This document shows, in pieces, positions 1 to 6,950 of a stretch of 11,537 bases of DNA (its first letter is position 1; each line of letters starts with the position of its first letter). The notes beneath the pieces are model-generated. The model was given only the letters and a program-made list of their open reading frames with translations. It did no database searches and was not told the DNA's origin. Made by a program: the position numbers and the translations under genes. Source of the stretch: an uncultured Prevotella sp. (GTDB lineage: Bacteria > Bacteroidota > Bacteroidia > Bacteroidales > Bacteroidaceae); NCBI GenBank assembly GCA_900314365.1, contig OMVH01000161.1, positions 1 to 11,537 on the forward strand, given 5' to 3'.

Positions 1-2
1 TC

Positions 3-728
3 GTTTGGGCCATGAAGGACGCTGAGTATTTTTGTCAGCTTTGGGGTGACGAGGCACATGCCGAGAAGTGCCGGCAGATTGCAGCGAGAGTGACAAAGAA
101 CCTTCCTAAGCCGAAGAGCCTCAAGCAGGCTGCTGCCCTGATGGCTATTGCCGGAATCATGAAGCCCGACAAGGCTTTCAAAGACTATCTGGTCAAAGGT
201 CATGAGCAAGGTTTCTCTACCTTCTATGGCTATTACATGCTCATTGCAGAGGCTTTAGGAGGTCAGTATGAGGAAGCGCTCAACGTGATAAGAAAGTACT
301 GGGGGGGCATGCTCGACATGGGAGCAACGTCGTTTTGGGAGGATTTCGATATGGCTTGGATGAAGGGCACCAACCGTATCGATGATTTAGGCGACCCGCA
401 GAAAAAAAATATCGGTGACTTCGGTGCTTACTGCTATCCTGGTTTCCGCCACAGTCTCTGTCATGGTTGGGCTTCCGGCCCTACCGCCTGGCTCTCACAC
501 TATGTCCTCGGCATCATACCCTTGGAGCCAGGATGCGCCACTGTTGAGGTGAATCCGCATTTGGCCGACCTCACCTTTGTTGAGGGCACCTATCCGACAC
601 CCTACGGAGTCATTAAGGCGCGATTCTCAAAAGATGCTAAGGGCAATGTGAGTGGCGAGGTTACTAAGCCGCGACAGGTGAACATCAAGACTAACATAAC
701 CAATCTGTCAATACACTCATGGAACTAA
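3..728 (+). CDS. Alpha-L-rhamnosidase (GH78-type), C-terminal part, 5' truncated by window edge
   Basis: The reading frame is open to the left edge (Val-Trp-Ala before the first visible Met at 12), so the gene begins outside the window. The visible 241 residues resemble the end of the six-hairpin catalytic barrel and the following C-terminal beta domain of bacterial alpha-L-rhamnosidases, which remove terminal rhamnose from plant polysaccharides and glycoconjugates. Supporting stretches are GATSFWEDF, with a Glu at visible residue 113 in the position where GH78 enzymes carry the general base, then SLCHGWASGPTAWLSHYVLGI, followed by a beta-rich tail (EGTYPTPYGVIKARF). The N-terminal domains, the general acid and any signal peptide lie outside the window, so substrate and location cannot be judged. 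The last codons overlap the next gene by 10 bases. Another six-hairpin glycosidase family is possible, but GH78 fits best. Confidence 0.82.
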   Translation, partial: VWAMKDAEYFCQLWGDEAHAEKCRQIAARVTKNLPKPKSLKQAAALMAIAGIMKPDKAFKDYLVKGHEQGFSTFYGYYMLIAEALGGQYEEALNVIRKYWGGMLDMGATSFWEDFDMAWMKGTNRIDDLGDPQKKNIGDFGAYCYPGFRHSLCHGWASGPTAWLSHYVLGIIPLEPGCATVEVNPHLADLTFVEGTYPTPYGVIKARFSKDAKGNVSGEVTKPRQVNIKTNITNLSIHSWN

Positions 729-1432
729 AAAAAGATTCTCTTTGGCTTTCGGCTGCCATTGTGGCCGTGGGCATAGTTATTCTCGGCCTATGTATTAAGG
801 GGGGCATCGACGACTTCGCCAACAAGGACAGGAAGGTCACTGTCAAGGGACTTGCTGAGAAGGAGGTCGCTGCCGACAAGGTGACATGGCCTGTGCTGTC
901 CAAGGAATTAGGAAACAATCTGCCAGAGCTCTACGACAAGATAGGAGCAACGCAGCGTACCATCCAGCGATTCCTTATCGCCGGGGGCATCAAACAGTCG
1001 GAAATCAGTGTCGGTGCTCCTCAAGTTGTCGATCTCAATGCCGACCAGTACAACAGCACAAACAAAGGCTATCGCTACAACATCACAACGGTTATCACGG
1101 TGACCTCTCGTAATGTGAAACTGGTCAGAAGTCTCATAGCCCGACAAGGAGAACTCCTGCGCGAAGGTATAGCCATTGTTGATGGCGGGTATGAGAATCC
1201 GGTGAAATATGAATATGTCTCCTTCAAGGCCATGAAGCCTAAGATGATGGAAGAGGCCATTCAGAATGCCGAGAAGACGGCCACTCAGTTTGCAAGCAAC
1301 TCGCACAGCAAGCTTAACAAGATAGTATCGGCCGACCAGGGGCAGTTCTCCATAGAGGATCGTGACTCCAGTACGCCGTGGATAAAGAAGGTGCGTGTGG
1401 TCACCACCATCACCTATTCGTTGAAGGATTGA
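719..1432 (+). CDS. SIMPL (DUF541) domain protein, single membrane anchor
   Basis: A 237-residue protein with a short charged N terminus (MELKKDS), one hydrophobic segment at about residues 8-29 acting as membrane anchor or uncleaved signal, and then a SIMPL/DUF541 domain. Family signs are the opening strand VTVKGLAEKEVAADKVTW, a middle TTVITVTSRNVKLVRSLI, a helix with MMEEAIQNAEKTATQFA, and the closing VRVVTTITYSLKD. SIMPL proteins are envelope proteins of poorly defined role; some have been linked to oxidative-stress tolerance and others to signalling partners. The domain most likely faces the periplasm. The start codon overlaps the end of the rhamnosidase gene by 10 bases, so the two are probably translated from one message. 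That says little about a shared pathway. Confidence 0.85.
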   Translation: MELKKDSLWLSAAIVAVGIVILGLCIKGGIDDFANKDRKVTVKGLAEKEVAADKVTWPVLSKELGNNLPELYDKIGATQRTIQRFLIAGGIKQSEISVGAPQVVDLNADQYNSTNKGYRYNITTVITVTSRNVKLVRSLIARQGELLREGIAIVDGGYENPVKYEYVSFKAMKPKMMEEAIQNAEKTATQFASNSHSKLNKIVSADQGQFSIEDRDSSTPWIKKVRVVTTITYSLKD

Positions 1433-1465
1433 GTCGGATAGTCTGAACTGTTTTTCTAGTAGTCT

Positions 1466-2029
1466 ATGGCAGTCTTGTATATAAAGAATATGGTGTGCGA
1501 CCGCTGCAAGATGGCTGTCGAGAGCACGCTCCTCTCTGTCGGCCTGAAGCCTTTGGAGGTGGAACTGGGCAAGGTCAGCATTGAGGGGACTGTAGACGAA
1601 GAGCGGCGCAGGAAGTTGTCGGAGAAGCTTGAGAATTTGGGCTTCCATCTGCTTGAAAGCAGACGCGAACGCACTGTGGAAGCTATCAAGACTGCCATCA
1701 GGGCCCTTGTCCGCTATCCGGCTGACAAGGAGCCTCCTAACCTCTCTACGTATGTATCGCAACAGTTGAACCTCGAATACAGCACTCTGAGCAAGGTGTT
1801 CAGCGAAATCACCGGTACGACGATTGAGCGTTACTACATCTTCCAGCGCATAGAGCGTGTAAAAGAACTCATCGACGACGATGAGCTGACACTCTCGCAG
1901 ATAGCGCAGAAACTCCATTACTCAAGTGTTGCTTATCTGTCGAATCAGTTCAGAGGGGTCGTCCACATGACACCTTCTGAATACAGAGAAAGCAAGGAGA
2001 GCCGGCGAAAGTCCATTGACGAACTCTGA
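1466..2029 (+). CDS. HMA-like domain fused to AraC-type helix-turn-helix; probable copper-responsive regulator
   Basis: A 187-residue protein with two parts. Residues 1 to about 65 look like a heavy-metal-associated fold: MAVLYIKNMVCDRC places a CxxC pair at C11 and C14 in the usual metal-binding loop, followed by the alternating strands and helices of the beta-alpha-beta-beta-alpha-beta fold. Residues from about 95 to 180 form an AraC double helix-turn-helix; the second unit (SQIAQKLHYSSVAYLSNQFRG...TPSEYR) matches the family signature. The start is well fixed, because two in-frame TAG codons lie just upstream with one Ser codon between them and the ATG. The gene converges on copA, ending 38 bases from its stop. 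Position and domains suggest that it senses Cu(I) or a similar metal and controls copZA. Metal identity, and whether it activates or represses, are inference. Confidence 0.85.
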   Translation: MAVLYIKNMVCDRCKMAVESTLLSVGLKPLEVELGKVSIEGTVDEERRRKLSEKLENLGFHLLESRRERTVEAIKTAIRALVRYPADKEPPNLSTYVSQQLNLEYSTLSKVFSEITGTTIERYYIFQRIERVKELIDDDELTLSQIAQKLHYSSVAYLSNQFRGVVHMTPSEYRESKESRRKSIDEL

Positions 2030-2067
2030 CCGGCTCCCCCAGTATGCTGGCTGTGTAGCCTTGGTGT

Positions 2068-3999
2068 CTATTTGCCTATCTTGAGTCTGAGACTGTTCAG
2101 AACGACACTCACACTCGATAAGGCCATGAGAGCGCTTGCCCAAACCGGGGTAATCTGGAAGTCTATCCCGAAGAGGTAGGGCATGCCGGCAGCCAACGGT
2201 ATGCACACAACGTTATAGACGAAGGCCCAGAAAAGGTTTTCCCATATCATCTTGACCGTGCGCCGGCTGAGTCTGACGGCTTTGGGCAGTGCACTCAGGT
2301 CGTCGCCCATGAGCGTCACTTGGGCCACATCCATAGCCACGTCAGTACCTTTGCCGATGGCTATGCTGACATCTGCAAGTGCGAGAGCCTGTGTGTCGTT
2401 GATGCCATCACCAACCATAGCCACGGTCTTGCCTTTTTTTTGCAGTTCCTTCACCATGTCTTCCTTGTCCTGAGGCAGCACCTTGCTTCGGTAGTGCTTG
2501 ATGCCAGCCTTCTCGGCCCAATAGCGCGCTGCTTCTTCCTTGTCGCCACTCATCATGTAGACTTCAATGCCTTCGTCCTGTAATGCCTGCATAGCTTCAC
2601 GGGCATTGGGTTTCAGAGTCTCCCTTTCCTCAAGGGGAAGATTGTCCGACTTCGTGAAGTCGATGTTGCGATTGGGCAGGGTGAGTGTACCCGTCTTGTC
2701 GGTGACTAAGGCGTTGACCTTGCGGAGAGTCTCCAGCGCTGCTGCGTCCTTGATGAGAACCTTCTGCTGTGCAGCCTTACCAATGCCTACCATCAGGGCC
2801 GTTGGTGTTGCGAGCCCCATAGCGCAGGGACATGCGATGACAAGCACGGCTACCGCCGACAGGATGGCGTGGGGCAGGGCTTCGTTTCCGCCTACCGCCC
2901 ACCAGATGACGAAGGTCAGAATGGCTACTGAGGCCACTACAGGTACAAATACCATCGAAGCCTTGTCAACGATGCGCTGCACGGGAGCCTTGCTTCCCTG
3001 AGCCTCCTGCACCATGCGGATAATCTGTGCCAAGGCGGTGTGCTCGCCTATCTGCCGTGCTCTCATTCGGAAACTGCCCTGGCTGGGAATGGTTCCGGCA
3101 AGTACTTTCGAGCCTTTCTTCTTTTCAGCCGGTGTTGGCTCACCTGTTATCATACTTTCGTCAACGTAGGCCGCATCGGGAGTCATGAAGCTTTCGGCAC
3201 TGATGACTTCACCGTCGACAGGCACCTTCTCACCCGGGCGCACTTCCAAGATGTCGCCTACTTCGATGGTAGAAATGGGCACCTCTTCAACCTTATCGCC
3301 GTCAACGATGTGGGCTGTCTTCGGAGCCATTCCCATGAGCTGGTGAATGGAGGTTGCCGTACTGTCCTTGGCCTTCTCCTCTAACATGCGTCCCGTGAGG
3401 ACGAAAGTGATTATCATCACGCTTGCATCGTAGTAAGTGTGCCATTCGATACCCCGTACAGACCACACGCTGTCGCCCCAAAATGTGTTGAAAACACTGA
3501 AGAGGAAGCTGATGGCTGTACTCAGTGTCACGAGTGTGTCCATGCTGGCGGAGCGGTGAAGAAGTTGGTGCCAGGCATTGCGATAGAACTGCCAGCCGCA
3601 GACGACGAGATTGATGAGAGCTAACAGAAGGCTGACAGTGTTGCGTATGTCTCTGTCACCAATGGGTAGCCAGCCCATAGAGACTGACATTACGAGCAAT
3701 GCGATAATCCAAGAGAGCACCGTGCGGCGGCAGAGCACCGTATAGGCGTGACGCTGAATTTCTTCAACATTGCTGTCAGTGTCTATTATCAAATCGTAGC
3801 CAATGTCGTTGACCGCCTTCTTCATTTCGGCCGGCGTTATCTTGTCGGCCTCGTATTCTATCAGGGCGGAGCGCCCTGGCAGACTCACTGACGCATCCGC
3901 GATGCCGTTGAGTGACTTCAGACAGCGCTCCACATTGGCCGCGCACGAGGCGCAGGCCATTCCTACAACGGGTATTGTGCGTTTGGTTGTCATAGGCAT
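2068..3999 (-). CDS. copA: Copper-exporting P1B-type ATPase lacking most of the N domain
   Basis: A 643-residue P1B ATPase, predicted to pump Cu(I) across the inner membrane. In order: an N-terminal HMA domain (GMACASC, C16/C19), paired membrane helices, the actuator TGEP at 285-288, the ion-path CPC at 390-392, the phosphorylated Asp in DKTGT at 434, GDGIND at 530-535, and two final helices. Those helices carry YN (FVYNVVC) and MALSS, the residues that mark the Cu(I) subgroup. Unusually, only about 96 residues separate DKTGT from GDGIND, against roughly 195 in E. coli CopA. The nucleotide-binding domain, with its HP motif and glycine loop, is essentially missing, although the frame is intact and all other motifs are present. 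The start ATG overlaps the end of copZ by 10 bases; an in-frame ATG two codons later is an alternative. Confidence 0.93.
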   Translation of the reverse strand: MPMTTKRTIPVVGMACASCAANVERCLKSLNGIADASVSLPGRSALIEYEADKITPAEMKKAVNDIGYDLIIDTDSNVEEIQRHAYTVLCRRTVLSWIIALLVMSVSMGWLPIGDRDIRNTVSLLLALINLVVCGWQFYRNAWHQLLHRSASMDTLVTLSTAISFLFSVFNTFWGDSVWSVRGIEWHTYYDASVMIITFVLTGRMLEEKAKDSTATSIHQLMGMAPKTAHIVDGDKVEEVPISTIEVGDILEVRPGEKVPVDGEVISAESFMTPDAAYVDESMITGEPTPAEKKKGSKVLAGTIPSQGSFRMRARQIGEHTALAQIIRMVQEAQGSKAPVQRIVDKASMVFVPVVASVAILTFVIWWAVGGNEALPHAILSAVAVLVIACPCAMGLATPTALMVGIGKAAQQKVLIKDAAALETLRKVNALVTDKTGTLTLPNRNIDFTKSDNLPLEERETLKPNAREAMQALQDEGIEVYMMSGDKEEAARYWAEKAGIKHYRSKVLPQDKEDMVKELQKKGKTVAMVGDGINDTQALALADVSIAIGKGTDVAMDVAQVTLMGDDLSALPKAVRLSRRTVKMIWENLFWAFVYNVVCIPLAAGMPYLFGIDFQITPVWASALMALSSVSVVLNSLRLKIGK

Positions 4000-4202
4000 A
4001 ATTCATATCTCCCGCTGCCATCAACAGCTTCCTTCAGTTTGGTCTCGTCGGTCAGAGTCGGGTCGAAATCCACAGTGACGCTGCCGTTGCCAAGGTCGGC
4101 CACAGCTTCATTCACGCCGTTAACGGTCTTGAGTGCGTTCTCTACATTAGCTTTGCAGTGAGGGCACTTCATGCCGTTCACCTTAAATGTCTTCTTTTCC
4201 AT
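3990..4202 (-). CDS. copZ: Copper chaperone, single HMA domain (CopZ-like)
   Basis: A 70-residue cytoplasmic protein consisting of one HMA domain: MEKKTFKVNGMKCPHC, with the metal-binding pair C13 and C16, then helix 1 (ANVENALKTV) and strands ending near residue 66. Proteins of this type carry Cu(I) and hand it to the N-terminal HMA domain of a CopA ATPase. The next gene encodes exactly that partner, and the stop codon overlaps its start by 10 bases, so the two are probably translationally coupled. I chose the ATG at 4202 over an in-frame TTG at 4232. The ATG gives the normal family N terminus, while the TTG adds ten unconserved residues and overlaps the promoter -7 box. No clear Shine-Dalgarno site is visible, which is common in Bacteroidales. 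Confidence 0.9.
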   Translation of the reverse strand: MEKKTFKVNGMKCPHCKANVENALKTVNGVNEAVADLGNGSVTVDFDPTLTDETKLKEAVDGSGRYELCL

Positions 4203-4273
4203 TGTTCTGTTCTTTATTGTTATCGCTTGCAAAGTTAAAATAAAAGTACGATGACCTTGTTACAGAACAATGG
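4199..4273. repeat. Perfect 12-bp inverted repeat bracketing the copZ promoter
   Basis: The arm at 4262-4273 (acagaacaatgg) is the exact reverse complement of 4199-4210. The arms are 51 bases apart, and the candidate -7 box lies between them. One arm covers the copZ start codon and the bases just upstream; the other sits about 40-50 bases upstream of the expected transcription start. The complementarity does not extend beyond 12 bp on either side. It could be a two-site operator for the HMA-AraC regulator. Confidence 0.6.
4230..4237 (-). promoter_or_regulatory. Candidate -7 box of the copZA promoter
   Basis: The minus strand reads TAACTTTG, a full match to the Bacteroidetes -7 consensus TAnnTTTG, 27 bases upstream of the copZ ATG. 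No TTTG-type -33 box occurs 19-20 bases further upstream. A missing -33 box is compatible with an activator-dependent promoter, which would suit an AraC-type regulator. That link is inference. Confidence 0.5.
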
Positions 4274-4408
4274 GTAAAGTTTGTAAATTTCGGTATTCAG
4301 CGCCTTGTGATGTTTTTGCGAATGATAAAGTGGACATTTACGGACGGCTACAATGGTTGATGTCCGTCCTTAGTTAAAACAATGAAGTTCAAATGCTTTC
4401 ATACTGAA
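4274..4408. other. Intergenic stretch between the copZ promoter and the 4409 terminator
   Basis: No convincing gene is present. The only structure seen is a cluster of short overlapping inverted repeats: ggacat 4332-4337 with atgtcc 4360-4365, or acggac 4340-4345 with gtccgt 4362-4367. Neither is followed by a T run, and the pairings exclude each other. Confidence 0.4.
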
Positions 4409-4460
4409 AAGGCCCTTTTCGACACAGTTGATTACGATAATCTATGTCGCAAAGGGCCTT
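4409..4460 (-). terminator. Rho-independent-type terminator of the 4496-5341 gene
   Basis: Two 16-base arms (4409-4424 and 4445-4460) pair with a single mismatch around AAGGCCCTTT/AAAGGGCCTT. The 20-base loop contains a second inverted repeat (gatta 4430-4434, taatc 4438-4442), giving a stacked hairpin. Read on the minus strand, the stem lies 36 bases past the stop codon of the secreted-protein gene and runs into TTTT. The short T run leaves some doubt. Confidence 0.7.
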
Positions 4461-4495
4461 CGTTCTTGTAGAGTAGCGAGGTGACTGTAACGGCT

Positions 4496-5341
4496 CTACT
4501 TCACTTCCGGTACGGGGTAGTTGTACTGTTTGTAGTAGTGGGGCACACGGTCGTCATACCATGCACCTTGTACTTCCACACCGATGGAGATGTTGCGGTT
4601 GGGGCTATATATGACGCCAGCCCCAACGGCATTGGCCCCTGGAGCGGTGAGGGTAGGACCGTAGCCCATTCCGCCGTAGAAGGGAGCATAGGCTCCGTAA
4701 GGCATGAGCCCGGCTGCGTAGTAGCGGTTATAATAGGAACCGTAGTTGTTCGCCAATGACAGCTTGCCGTAGGCATAGGCCTGCCAGTGGTCGTTGAACC
4801 GATAGCCTAATAGTGCGTAAAGGCCTGCATCACGATAGTTGTCACTACCCCAGTTGATGTGGTTGAACTCTCCTCCTGCCAACATCCATAGCTTTCCGTT
4901 CTTAGTGAGTGGTGCTAGATAGGCTGCACTTATTGACTGTGTGAATCCTCCATTGTGTGGCGCGTCGCTTCCTGGCGTGATGAAGGCCGAAAGTCCCAGC
5001 TGTACATTCAGGCCCTTGTGAAGTCCCCAAGGCCAGTAGCCGTATGGTTCCCACAGTGGCAGCCGGTAGTTTCCTGTGTATGCACTGTCGGGAATTGAGG
5101 CGAGAGCACGGTTGCTGTAAGCGGGTTGTATGATAGAGAATTGAGTGCTTGGCTCAGTCTGCTTCACGGGTTTACCGGAATAGACGATAGTGTCGCCCTG
5201 CGTGAAGAGCGTGTCACCGGGAAGCAGCCAGTCCCTCCTGGGGCTGTCGGCAGAGTGGAGAGGTCCCAGGCTCCTGTGTTGTGCGCTGAGGCTTGAACAG
5301 CATGCCAGCGCTGTCATGATGATGAAAAATAATTTGTCCAT
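4496..5341 (-). CDS. Secreted Tyr/Gly-rich protein, probable outer-membrane beta-barrel, function unknown
   Basis: A 281-residue protein with a clear signal peptide (MDKLFFIIMTALACCSSLSA, likely cut before Gln21). A hydrophilic linker of about 75 residues follows, and then a region of alternating strands rich in Tyr, Gly and Asn. Examples are LNVQLGLSAFITPGSD, SISAAYLAPLTKNGKLWMLAGGEF, LYALLGYRFNDHWQAYAYGKLSL and VGAGVIYSPNRNISIGVEVQGAWY, which look like outer-membrane beta strands. I do not recognise the family. The two adjacent Cys at 14-15 do not make a good lipobox, so a lipoprotein is less likely. It is transcribed alone, from a promoter directly in front of the ATG to the hairpin at 4409-4460. 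An outer-membrane location is inferred from strand pattern and signal peptide only. Confidence 0.8.
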   Translation of the reverse strand: MDKLFFIIMTALACCSSLSAQHRSLGPLHSADSPRRDWLLPGDTLFTQGDTIVYSGKPVKQTEPSTQFSIIQPAYSNRALASIPDSAYTGNYRLPLWEPYGYWPWGLHKGLNVQLGLSAFITPGSDAPHNGGFTQSISAAYLAPLTKNGKLWMLAGGEFNHINWGSDNYRDAGLYALLGYRFNDHWQAYAYGKLSLANNYGSYYNRYYAAGLMPYGAYAPFYGGMGYGPTLTAPGANAVGAGVIYSPNRNISIGVEVQGAWYDDRVPHYYKQYNYPVPEVK

Positions 5342-5346
5342 TGATG

Positions 5347-5377
5347 CAAATATAAGGCGTTAGAGTCGAATCTCAAA
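5347..5377 (-). promoter_or_regulatory. Promoter of the 4496-5341 gene, nearly leaderless
   Basis: On the minus strand, TTTG (5377-5374), 19 bases, then TATATTTG (5354-5347) matches the Bacteroidetes -33/-7 consensus with ideal spacing. Only five bases separate the -7 box from the ATG at 5341, so transcription should begin at or within a few bases of the start codon. Confidence 0.7.
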
Positions 5378-5416
5378 ACTTTTAAAGCCTTTTTCATTTT
5401 AATTACCAATAATTTC

Positions 5417-5447
5417 TTTGGGCTTCTTCCTATTTGTATTACTTTTG
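5417..5447 (+). promoter_or_regulatory. Promoter of the 5471-6917 gene pair
   Basis: TTTG (5417-5420), a 19-base spacer and TACTTTTG (5440-5447) match the Bacteroidetes consensus. The expected start of transcription is around 5453, leaving a leader of roughly 18 bases with no clear Shine-Dalgarno site. It is arranged back to back with the minus-strand promoter at 5347-5377. Confidence 0.72.
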
Positions 5448-5470
5448 CGTAGTAAATACAATCATTCGCT

Positions 5471-6052
5471 ATGACAAGGAAAAGTATTCCAATTATATTC
5501 CTATTCGCGCTCGTCTCCCTACTCCCATTGGGTGCCCAAACCACCAACAGCAGTCATAAGAGTTTAGGTCAACGTATCACCGGACTCTGGCACAAAACCA
5601 CAAAGTCGGTGGCCAACGCCGGAAAAGAGCTCGACTCAGCGATAGGAATCACAGAGACTGAGGATGTCGTGAGGGTGGGGGGCAACTATTATATGCCCCT
5701 CTACAGTGTGAATCTTTACGAAGGCAAGGATGCTCAGACCATGTGGAATGCTTGCAAAGAGCTGTTCTGCAAGAAATATCCCAAGGTGACAGTACAGTCT
5801 GTGGCCTTGCCGCAAACCGGATGGCTCAGCAGTGCTATGGAGAAGAACGGACAAATTGTGGGTTACATGCAGACGATGCTTTGTTACATAGTGGCCCGCG
5901 ACGGTTCCGACGGATACATCAATGCACGATTCAGTTTCCGCCGTTACAAGGATGTGGGAGAGGACTATTCGCCCATGAAAGACAACTGGCCTAAGTGGGA
6001 GCGGACGGATGTGCTTACAAACAAAGTCTACAAGAAACTAATCACAAAGTAA
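5471..6052 (+). CDS. Secreted protein of unknown function
   Basis: A 193-residue protein with a signal peptide (MTRKSIPIIFLFALVSLLPLGAQ, cleavage likely around residues 22-23). The mature part is mixed alpha/beta. A basic helical stretch (KSLGQRITGLWHKTTKSV) precedes a compact domain with GNYYMPLYSVNLYEG, a helix with two Cys (MWNACKELFCKKYP), LPQTGWLSSAMEKNGQIVGYMQTMLCYIVARDG, and a closing FSFRRYKDVGEDYSP. I do not recognise the family. The lack of a lipobox suggests a soluble periplasmic or secreted protein. It has its own promoter, and the TPR gene begins 13 bases after its stop codon, so the two are co-transcribed and may act together, though they would sit in different compartments. Confidence 0.8.
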   Translation: MTRKSIPIIFLFALVSLLPLGAQTTNSSHKSLGQRITGLWHKTTKSVANAGKELDSAIGITETEDVVRVGGNYYMPLYSVNLYEGKDAQTMWNACKELFCKKYPKVTVQSVALPQTGWLSSAMEKNGQIVGYMQTMLCYIVARDGSDGYINARFSFRRYKDVGEDYSPMKDNWPKWERTDVLTNKVYKKLITK

Positions 6053-6065
6053 CTATTTAAGGAGA

Positions 6066-6917
6066 ATGAACTTTTTGAAATCTCTCTTCGGACGCAAGGA
6101 GGAAGATCCGGAGAAGAAAAAGGTAGAGGAGGCCGCCCGGAACTTTGACGTGTTCAAGTATGATGGCGTGCGAGCCCTCCGTTCCGGGCAATTGCCCTAT
6201 GCCATCGAGTGTTTCAACCATGCCCTGGATATTCGTGACGATCTTGAGGTTCGCGACTATCTCTCGCAGGCTCTTATCCGCAACAATGAGCTGTTGCCTG
6301 CCTACGACCAGTTGCAAAAGCTCCACGAAGCTCAGCCCGACAATCTGCAAGTGCTCCACAGGATGGCTGACGTGACTTACATGATGGAGGACTATGTCAC
6401 TATGGCCGATGTATGTGAGAAAGCTCTGCTTCTCGACAAGAACGACCCCGAGACTCTCTTCTTTTATGCCCGTGCCTGTATAGGGCAGGACGACCGTGTC
6501 AACGCCATCGCCATGCTCACAAAGGCCATTGCCGTCAAGGAAGATTTTGCCGAAGCACGTTTGTTGCGAGGCCAGACGCTCCTCGAAATGGGTGACACAG
6601 AGAGCGCTTCGGAGGATGTGGACTGGCTCCTTCAGCACACCAAGGACAGCGAGGATGTGTTGCTCCTCCAAGCTCAGGTGGATACGGCGAAAGGCGATTT
6701 GCAGAAGGCTGCCGATGTTTATACAAAGGTTATCGAGCTCAATCCTTTTTCGCTCCAGGCCTTCCGCGAGCGCGGTGCCATACGTCTGAAGTTGGGAGAT
6801 AAAGAAGGAGCTGAAGAGGACATGAAGTCTGTGCTCGAACTCGATCCAAAGGCAACAGAACAGATAAACGGCAAGTTCGACAACGGTGCGACAGAGCCTA
6901 CGACTCAACCTGGCTAA
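6066..6917 (+). CDS. Tetratricopeptide-repeat protein
   Basis: A 283-residue protein built almost entirely of about seven TPR units, at roughly residues 27-57, 62-92, 95-126, 129-159, 163-193, 196-227 and 230-261. The clearest are GQLPYAIECFNHALDI, VNAIAMLTKAIAVKEDFAEA, GDLQKAADVYTKVIELNP and GDKEGAEEDMKSVLELDP. A short basic start (MNFLKSLFGRK) has no signal peptide or membrane segment, so it is probably cytoplasmic and serves as a protein-binding scaffold; no partner can be named. A strong Shine-Dalgarno sequence, AAGGAG at 6059-6064, lies only one base from the ATG. That is unusually close, but the next in-frame Met codons (residues 100 and 106) fall inside the repeat array. It follows the secreted-protein gene after 13 bases. 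Confidence 0.88.
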   Translation: MNFLKSLFGRKEEDPEKKKVEEAARNFDVFKYDGVRALRSGQLPYAIECFNHALDIRDDLEVRDYLSQALIRNNELLPAYDQLQKLHEAQPDNLQVLHRMADVTYMMEDYVTMADVCEKALLLDKNDPETLFFYARACIGQDDRVNAIAMLTKAIAVKEDFAEARLLRGQTLLEMGDTESASEDVDWLLQHTKDSEDVLLLQAQVDTAKGDLQKAADVYTKVIELNPFSLQAFRERGAIRLKLGDKEGAEEDMKSVLELDPKATEQINGKFDNGATEPTTQPG

Positions 6918-6950
6918 GCCTTGCCGCTGTTAGGTTCAGGGAGGCTCTGT
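6891..6950 (+). other. Hairpin spanning the TPR stop codon; possible weak terminator
   Basis: The 9-bp arms acagagcct (6891-6899) and aggctctgt (6942-6950) pair perfectly. Inside are aacct/aggtt (6907-6911 with 6932-6936) and ggc/gcc around the TAA stop. No T run follows, so an intrinsic terminator is uncertain. From 6951 to 7071 I see no gene or other clear signal. Confidence 0.4.

Noticed and set aside
2030..2067. Possible shared terminator between the convergent regulator and copA genes
   Set aside because: Only 4-bp stems (ccag/ctgg, ggct/agcc) without a T run can be drawn in the 38-base gap; too weak to call.
4203..4232. Longer copZ beginning at the TTG at 4232
   Set aside because: It would overlap the candidate -7 promoter box and add residues outside the HMA domain; the ATG at 4202 fits the family.
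4332..4367. Short inverted repeats upstream of copZ as an operator
   Set aside because: The 6-bp pairings overlap and exclude each other, lie about 110-140 bases from the expected start site, and may be chance.
4382..4471. Short plus-strand frame of 29 codons beginning at 4382
   Set aside because: It runs straight through the terminator hairpin at 4409-4460 and has no promoter or ribosome site of its own.
6057..6908. Long minus-strand frame opposite the TPR gene (also opposite the aminotransferase, DAHP synthase and tyrA genes)
   Set aside because: These frames mirror clearly recognisable proteins on the plus strand and show no family motifs or ribosome sites.
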